Shown here: positions 59,231 to 64,000 of the stretch, one piece after another
Numbering within the stretch: the first letter of the stretch is position 1
Layout of the letters: the number at the start of each line of letters is the position of its first letter
Assembly: GCA_009602725.1 (NCBI GenBank)
Contig: WELB01000008.1
Location: 431,279-495,278 of the forward strand
Length of the DNA: 64,000 nt
Reading direction: 5' to 3'
Source of the DNA: Spirogloea muscicola
Lineage: Eukaryota; Streptophyta; Zygnematophyceae; Spirogloeales; Spirogloeaceae
Position numbers and translations under genes: made by a program
Notes under the pieces: generated by a model
The model's database searches: none
What the model was told of the DNA's origin: nothing
What the model saw: the letters and a program-made list of their open reading frames with translations, nothing else

Positions 59231-59306
59231 GGTGGGCCAAGGGCTTTTGGGGCCGTTGGCTGCCGTTAACCCTTGCTTACCTTCAGGGACGCTTTTCAAG
59301 CCGTCG

Positions 59307-60546
59307 ATGTCGAGATCTGACGGCCAGATGGCAGCGGCTTTGTCTCCAGTCGTCTCTCGCCCTGGGCTGTGTCCTAGGGCGGGAAGCCGGGCGGAACCCC
59401 CCGCGCCGCGCCTGGCGGCGGCCATGGCGGAGGGCGCGGCGGCGGAGGCGGCGGCGGAGGAGGCGGCCGCCGAGCAGGAGGCCGCCGAGCACGACGAAGA
59501 CCTTGCGGCGGCGGAGGACGGAGGCGGCCGCGGCGACGGCGGCGGCGGCGGTGGCGGCGAGGCGGGCGCCGACGACGGCGGCAGCGCTTCTGGCCCCGCT
59601 GGCCTTGGCGGAGCTCTGGCAATGGCGCTGCAGGGGTGGAACGAGCGCGTCGCCGCCGACCCGCAGTTCGTGTTCAAGGTGCTGACTGAGCAGATCATTG
59701 GTGTGTCGGCGTGCGTCGCTGGGGACATGGCGTCCCGGCCCAACTACGGCCTTGGCGAGCTGGACTTTGTCTTCTCCACGCTCGTTGTCGGCTCCATCCT
59801 CAACTTCTCCCTCATGTTCCTCCTCGCGCCCACCACATCATCCACCGCCATCGCCGAGCGTGAGTGCCCAGCTAGCCCTCCTGCCTCTCTTCAAGGCTGC
59901 CAAGGTGTCGAGGCCCGCACTTGTTGCCACTGTGCTGGCCAGAATAATGTGAAATGTACTTATTGCATGATGAAGACGGCTGGCACCTCGCTGACTTGCA
60001 CGAAGTACCGCTCAAGCTCCACAATGTAACAATGCATGACGATCCTGCTATCCTTCTTGTTGGAGATTTGCAGACCTCCCAGGGATCTTCACAAACAGCC
60101 CCACAGGCCACATGTTTGAGAAGGGCGCATTCTCGCTAGCCGAGCGCGCGGGCACGGCTGTGTACAAGGGCGTGCAATTTGCAACCGTGGGCTTTGCTGC
60201 AGGCCTCGGGGGCACGGTGCTGTCCAACACGCTTCTCGCTGTACGCCGTAAGATGGACCCCAAATTCGTCGCGAATGCGCCGCCGCCAGCATTGCTCAAC
60301 GCCGCCACGTGGGCGCTCCATATGGGCATCTCCTCCAACCTGCGATACCAGAGCCTCAATGGCCTTGAGACGCTGCTGGCGCGCAAGCTCAGCCCGAACA
60401 TTTTCAAAGTCACAGTCTTTGCACTACGAGGCATCAACAACGTCCTCGGTGGCTCGTCATTCGTCATCCTTGCCCGTCTCACCGGCTCCCAGAAAGCCAC
60501 TGCTGAATTACCTCCTATTCGGGCAGAACCTGCTCCCTCCAGCTGA
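59307..60546 (+). CDS. RETICULATA-related plastid membrane protein (DUF3411 family)
   Basis: Member of the plant RETICULATA/RER family, found in the chloroplast envelope and linked to leaf mesophyll development and primary metabolism; the biochemical role is not settled. Two exons, 59307-59859 and 60074-60546, join in phase. After an acidic, Ala/Gly-rich N-terminus, family blocks follow: DPQFVFKVLTEQIIGVSACV, YGLGELDFVFSTLVVGSILN, GIFTNSPTGHMFEKGAFSLA, LNAATWALHMGISSNLRYQ, LNGLETLLARKL and INNVLGGSSFVILARLTGSQ. Several segments are hydrophobic enough to span membranes. The ATG at 59307 is the first in the frame after the repeat, though the next in-frame ATGs (about 59328 and 59424) are also possible. 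A GGC-rich stretch encodes poly-Gly in the N-terminal part. The protein ends at TGA 60544-60546; an alternative 3' splice to the hydrophobic frame just downstream cannot be excluded. Confidence 0.85.
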
Positions 60547-61562
60547 CCTCCTCATCATTGGGCTTGCCATCCTATACAACCCCATTATTTTACCTCTAAG
60601 ATGCCTTTTTATCTTCCCGGATAAGATCTGGGGTTTTGCTAATTTGACGCCAGCAATTGCATGGCCCATCTTGTGAAAGCCAAAGGGTGCAGGTGTTCCA
60701 TTGCTAATAACAGAGCCTTTGCCCATGCTTGCCACTGCGCTTGGTTGGCTCCTTCAATTGTGCTACTGACATTTGTTGATCTAGATCTTAGCTGCACTCA
60801 GTATCTGCTTGACATGAAAGTGCTACTTGTATGACATTGAAAACAATCCAGATCTCGGCCATGCACGTCACAAGTCTCTCATTAAGGACTCATTCTTCAC
60901 ACTCAGGCGTAAAGCACTAGGAATCTTCTATGCAAGCCAGCAATTTAGGACACGTACTCTGCCCGCTGTCTTGACACCATTGCTGCTATTTCCCGGCAAG
61001 TGGCTGCTGATATTGAACCAGTGGCTGTGAAAAGCCAGCCAGATGCATACAGGTATCTATGACAGAGCCACAGGCTAGGCAGACAGGGCGCTCCTAGTAC
61101 CCCCATGTCAGCAGTAGGAAGTCAAATGAGCTGAGGGGAGGAAGAGCAACCCCACTGCGCAAGCCAGAGGCTGCTGCAAGAGCGTGACCGACAATTGGAA
61201 GGAACCTTTTTGTCATGGGGCTGCCTCCCGTGTCACTGACCATGAACATGCACAGCCCGAGAGTCCCAAATTTGATCATGCATGTGCCACTTGACAGCTG
61301 AGTAGGCAATGACCACTTAGAAAGGACACGCACGACTGCACCAAGCGTGAGCTCCTGCAACACCAAGTAAAGCTGTAGTGTGATGTAGTCCATTCACAGG
61401 GTTGTTGAAACGTCAAACTGGCAGTAACACCGATGCATGGTAGACTTGCAGATTCGCGGGTTGATTGTCAACAACAGACTTAATCTGTCTGCCAGGATAT
61501 TTGTAACTATGGATGAATGTCAGTGTGTCAGTTCGTCTAACAATTGGATACAATCAGATGCT
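60547..61562. other. Intergenic region between convergent genes
   Basis: 60547-60680 holds a second hydrophobic open stretch (LLIIGLAILYNPIILPL) that may be an alternative 3' exon of the RETICULATA-related gene. A hairpin-like fragment lies at about 61005-61045 (AACCAGTGGCTGTGAAAAGC). A LINE tail is at 61094-61190. The rest shows nothing. Confidence 0.5.
61094..61190 (-). mobile_element. Diverged LINE 3' tail, minus strand
   Basis: The minus-strand frame HALAAASGLRSGVALPPLSS then FDFLLLTWGY ends at 61094. The ALAAASG and LLLT.GY parts match the copies ending at 52800 and 21355, but LTRGY has become LTWGY, so this is an older copy. Confidence 0.55.
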
Positions 61563-63932
61563 TCAATGGCACGGCAGGAGAATGCCAAGAGCACTGAAGA
61601 GGCTAACAAGGGCAAGAGCCACACGAAGCTTTCCTGGCTCTGACACCTCCTCCCATTGGAACCAATCATCCTTCTTGGCGCATGCTAGCATGTAGCACAT
61701 CCATAGCGCTCCTTCCCAGTGCCGTTTGGCCAGCAAGGATAACGTTATTGCAACAAGGGAAACATTCGAAATCATATGCTGAGAACGGCGACCAGAAATG
61801 GCTGTGACTAACCTACCCCCGTCCAGGATGCCCAAGGGAATAAGGTTGAGAGCTGTGAATTGAAGGCCAAGTAAACCAGCCAGCGAATAGGGGCCGATGG
61901 CCATCACTAGAGAGTTGTGGTCGTTGTAGACGGCTTGAGATAGATGGCCAGCCATCCATGTCAACAACTGCCACGATGATGGGGTAAGGCCTTCCTTCAG
62001 TCACATGCTTACTTGATAGTCATAAAAGGTACTGGATGCATGTTGACGTGACTTATTAAGTACAGCAAATTCATATGCTCTTGGGGTGCAAGTGACCAAA
62101 ACCAGCTGGATGCAAGTAATGATAAAAAGGCGGTAGCAGAATAGACACACATACACTGAATTGTAGGTCTTACATTGGAGCTTGAAAACAGATCTGCAGG
62201 AACTTCAACCACGCTTCCTTGAAGCAAGCTGTCGCTGATCTATGACAAACATCAGAAACAACCTTCTGCACATAAGTTTATGTTACGCGCTTCACAAAGA
62301 AAATGCTAGATGCTTCTTTGCAGACCATGCATAAGATTGGAAGCCTTGCATAAAGGCCTTTCTGCAATTCTGAGCAAGGACCAGCAGATGGAGACTAGGG
62401 ACACAGTGCAGATGACAGAGGCAAAAGTCGTACTGGGAGATGCAACATCTGGGCATTGCCCAGAAGGAGGAGAAGGCCAGAGATGGCTGCGGAGCCAAAG
62501 CAGCTTGCCAACGACAGGTCCATCAGTGTTGCTCGATTCGGCAGGTATCCCTTGTAAGGGACCACCATACCCAAAGCACCATGAAGCGCAGTTGGTAGTG
62601 GGATGGGGTAGTCCAGAGAGGGCAAGACATTGTGGACCTTGGCGGCTAGCATCCTTGCAAGCAGCCCACCCCCGAGCACTGCCAGCAGGCCCAGAGGCAC
62701 TAGCAGTGCTTGCGAAGCTGCAAGTGACAAATATGTATGGTTGTCAACCTGTCTGTCAACCTCTGTGCACATCTTAGTGGTGAAGGATCTGCATGGCTGT
62801 AACATTGGCAAATACTGTAAGTGTGTTGTGATGGCATGCCTAGATTGACCGGGTGCAAGTGCATGGATTTACCATGAGTCGGCGTGATTGCATGAAAGCA
62901 CGCATACGCGCTGGCCGCAGACAGAAGTAAAGAAGTGGCAGCAAAGAGTGGCCTAGGAAGAGAGAAGGACAGGAGCTCCTCGCGAGGAGCCACGAGGCAA
63001 CCGACTGCTGTGCGGGTCAGGTCATCTCGCCCAAGTATTGCAACAAGCCCTGGAAAGTGCAGGTCCAGCCTTCGCTGGAGCTCGCTGTACACAGCACTTG
63101 GGTGGAGGTTTGCCTGAAGGTGTCCATAGAACATGAGCCCCTGTTGGCATGGGATGGGGGCTTCTGCTACAAATGGAGAGTCGTTGAAGACGTGCTGCAA
63201 GTGCCGCTAGAGGGGCTGTCAATTCCTGAAGGCTTTGGAGAGGCCATCTCAAGAAATTAAGGACTCTGACTTAAGCTGGTAAGCAGACTAAAGCTGACAA
63301 GTGACAACATCTGCTCATGAGCAGACCTGACTCGTGACAACACCAAGTATCACACCAACGGTCAGCCTTTGCCCCTCAGGATAGGCTTACAGAGGGTAAC
63401 AAGCGCCTGCATAGGCTCACTTACTGACTTACAGTGCCGGCGCAGATGAGCTGGTTGCAATCCTGACCTTAAGAAGGGCGGCTTCATCGAGGGCCACGCT
63501 TGGCCGCCGAAAGTGGTCCTTGAAGTAGAGCCGTTGCACCAGCTGCTCCTCACGCTCTGACCGGAGGCTCCGTCCTTCAGCGTCGTAGAAGAGCTCTGAG
63601 ATGGAGAATGGCAATATCTCCCTGGCTGCTTCCACTGTCGCTATCACTTTACTTCTGAGCTCCTCTTCCTCTGCAAGGAGCATGCTTATGACAGTCAATG
63701 CAGAATTATTTGTAAGCATAATCTGTGCTGTCGAGGCTGTGATTCATGCAGTTGGCAATGCATGCAAGAAGCCCCCAGGGCTGCTGAGATGGTCAAGGAC
63801 AAAAGGCTTGAGGACAAGCTGTGCAGCCAGCACACTGTTCAGACTTCTAGGGATGTCATGACTTTCACATGTGACATATTGGTGTACAATATTCAATAGC
63901 AGCTTGTGAGGTAAAAACCTTGTTATCTGCAT
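61563..63932 (-). CDS. EGY3-like site-2-protease homologue, 5' end beyond or near window edge
   Basis: Plastid membrane protein of the S2P/EGY group. Minus-strand exons seen: 63670-63468 (ELFYDAEGRSLRSEREEQLV), about 63164-62872 (CQQGLMFYGHLQANLHPSAV, AVGCLVAPREELL, one membrane segment), 62717 to about 62445 (LLVPLGLLAVLGGGLLARM, GALGMVVPYKGYLPNRATLM), 62239-62175 (SDSLLQGSVVEVPADLFSSS) and about 61945-61563 (LGLQFTALNLIPLGILDGGR, stop). The third S2P motif NLIPxGxLDGGR is kept. The zinc-binding HExxH expected in the helix before PYKGYLPNRATLMD is absent: that place reads GGGLLARML. The GNLR motif of EGY proteins reads GHLQ. Arabidopsis EGY3 also lacks the zinc motif, so this is probably a non-proteolytic member. 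The N-terminal exons, including any transit peptide, are not resolved and may lie outside the window. Confidence 0.82.
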
Positions 63933-64000
63933 CTACAAGTGAGACCTCCAAGTGTTACTGGGTCGGTACCTGTGCTATGGGAGGATTGTGTGGCGCCTTT

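Noticed and set aside
60546-60680. Separate small membrane protein after the RETICULATA-related stop
   Set aside because: The hydrophobic stretch LLIIGLAILYNPIILPL has no start codon of its own in a good context. It is more likely an alternative 3' end of the same gene or chance.

Overview
This is a window of nuclear DNA from a photosynthetic eukaryote of the green lineage, most likely a streptophyte-type green alga. The reasons are: many short spliceosomal introns (GT...AG, donors often GTGAGT or GTAAGT, acceptors ending CAG); plant-type plastid proteins (ATP/ADP translocase, soluble starch synthase III with CBM53 modules, an EGY-type protease homologue, a RETICULATA-related protein, pterin carbinolamine dehydratase); a plant class-C GH9 glucanase with CBM49; an SMP-C2 protein of the plant NTMC2T6 kind; and short plant-type telomere-like stretches. 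The species cannot be named from the sequence alone.

Layout. 1-2.7 kb: decayed repeats. 2.9-7.4 kb (+): SMP-C2 lipid-transfer tether. 8.2-12.0 kb (+): glutamine synthetase of the bacterial GlnT-like class, 13 exons. 12.0-13.7 kb: repeats and the tail of a LINE. 13.7-15.8 kb (+): REXO4-like exonuclease. 17.1-20.8 kb (-): plastid nucleotide translocase, with a sequence gap. 20.8-22.4 kb: LINE tails and hairpin repeats. 23.1-25.1 kb (+): family-16 methyltransferase. 26.3-29.9 kb (-): kinesin-light-chain-like TPR protein. 30.4-31.4 kb: LINE tails. 31.97-33.1 kb (+): fatty-acid elongase whose 5' part is lost in a gap. 33.9-38.9 kb (-): secreted GH9-CBM49 glucanase. 39-42 kb: repeats and nothing recognised. 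42.1-46.6 kb (-): starch synthase III. 47.2-48.9 kb (+): ribosomal protein eL43. 49.5-50.5 kb (-): reticulon. 51-55 kb: repeats with a LINE tail. 55.2-57.2 kb (+): pterin carbinolamine dehydratase. 57.6-59.2 kb: repeats and a long poly-A. 59.3-60.5 kb (+): RETICULATA-related protein. 61.6 kb to the right edge (-): EGY3-like protease homologue.

The genes do not form operons and orientations are mixed. Several act on plastid metabolism: the nucleotide translocase and starch synthase III both concern energy and starch, GlnT-like synthetase concerns nitrogen, and EGY and RETICULATA-related proteins act in plastid membranes. This is probably ordinary genome content, not a cluster.

Two genome-wide patterns stand out. 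First, every gene whose 5' end lies here has a (GCC/GGC)n triplet tract at or near its start, and nearly all sequence gaps fall in or beside such tracts. Second, the intergenic DNA is built from 5'-truncated LINE tails ending in a conserved peptide close to LSDLYVLTRGY, accompanied by a dispersed hairpin module (GGCTGG...CCAGCC or GGGCTG...CAGCCC) whose stem pairing is kept while its bases vary.
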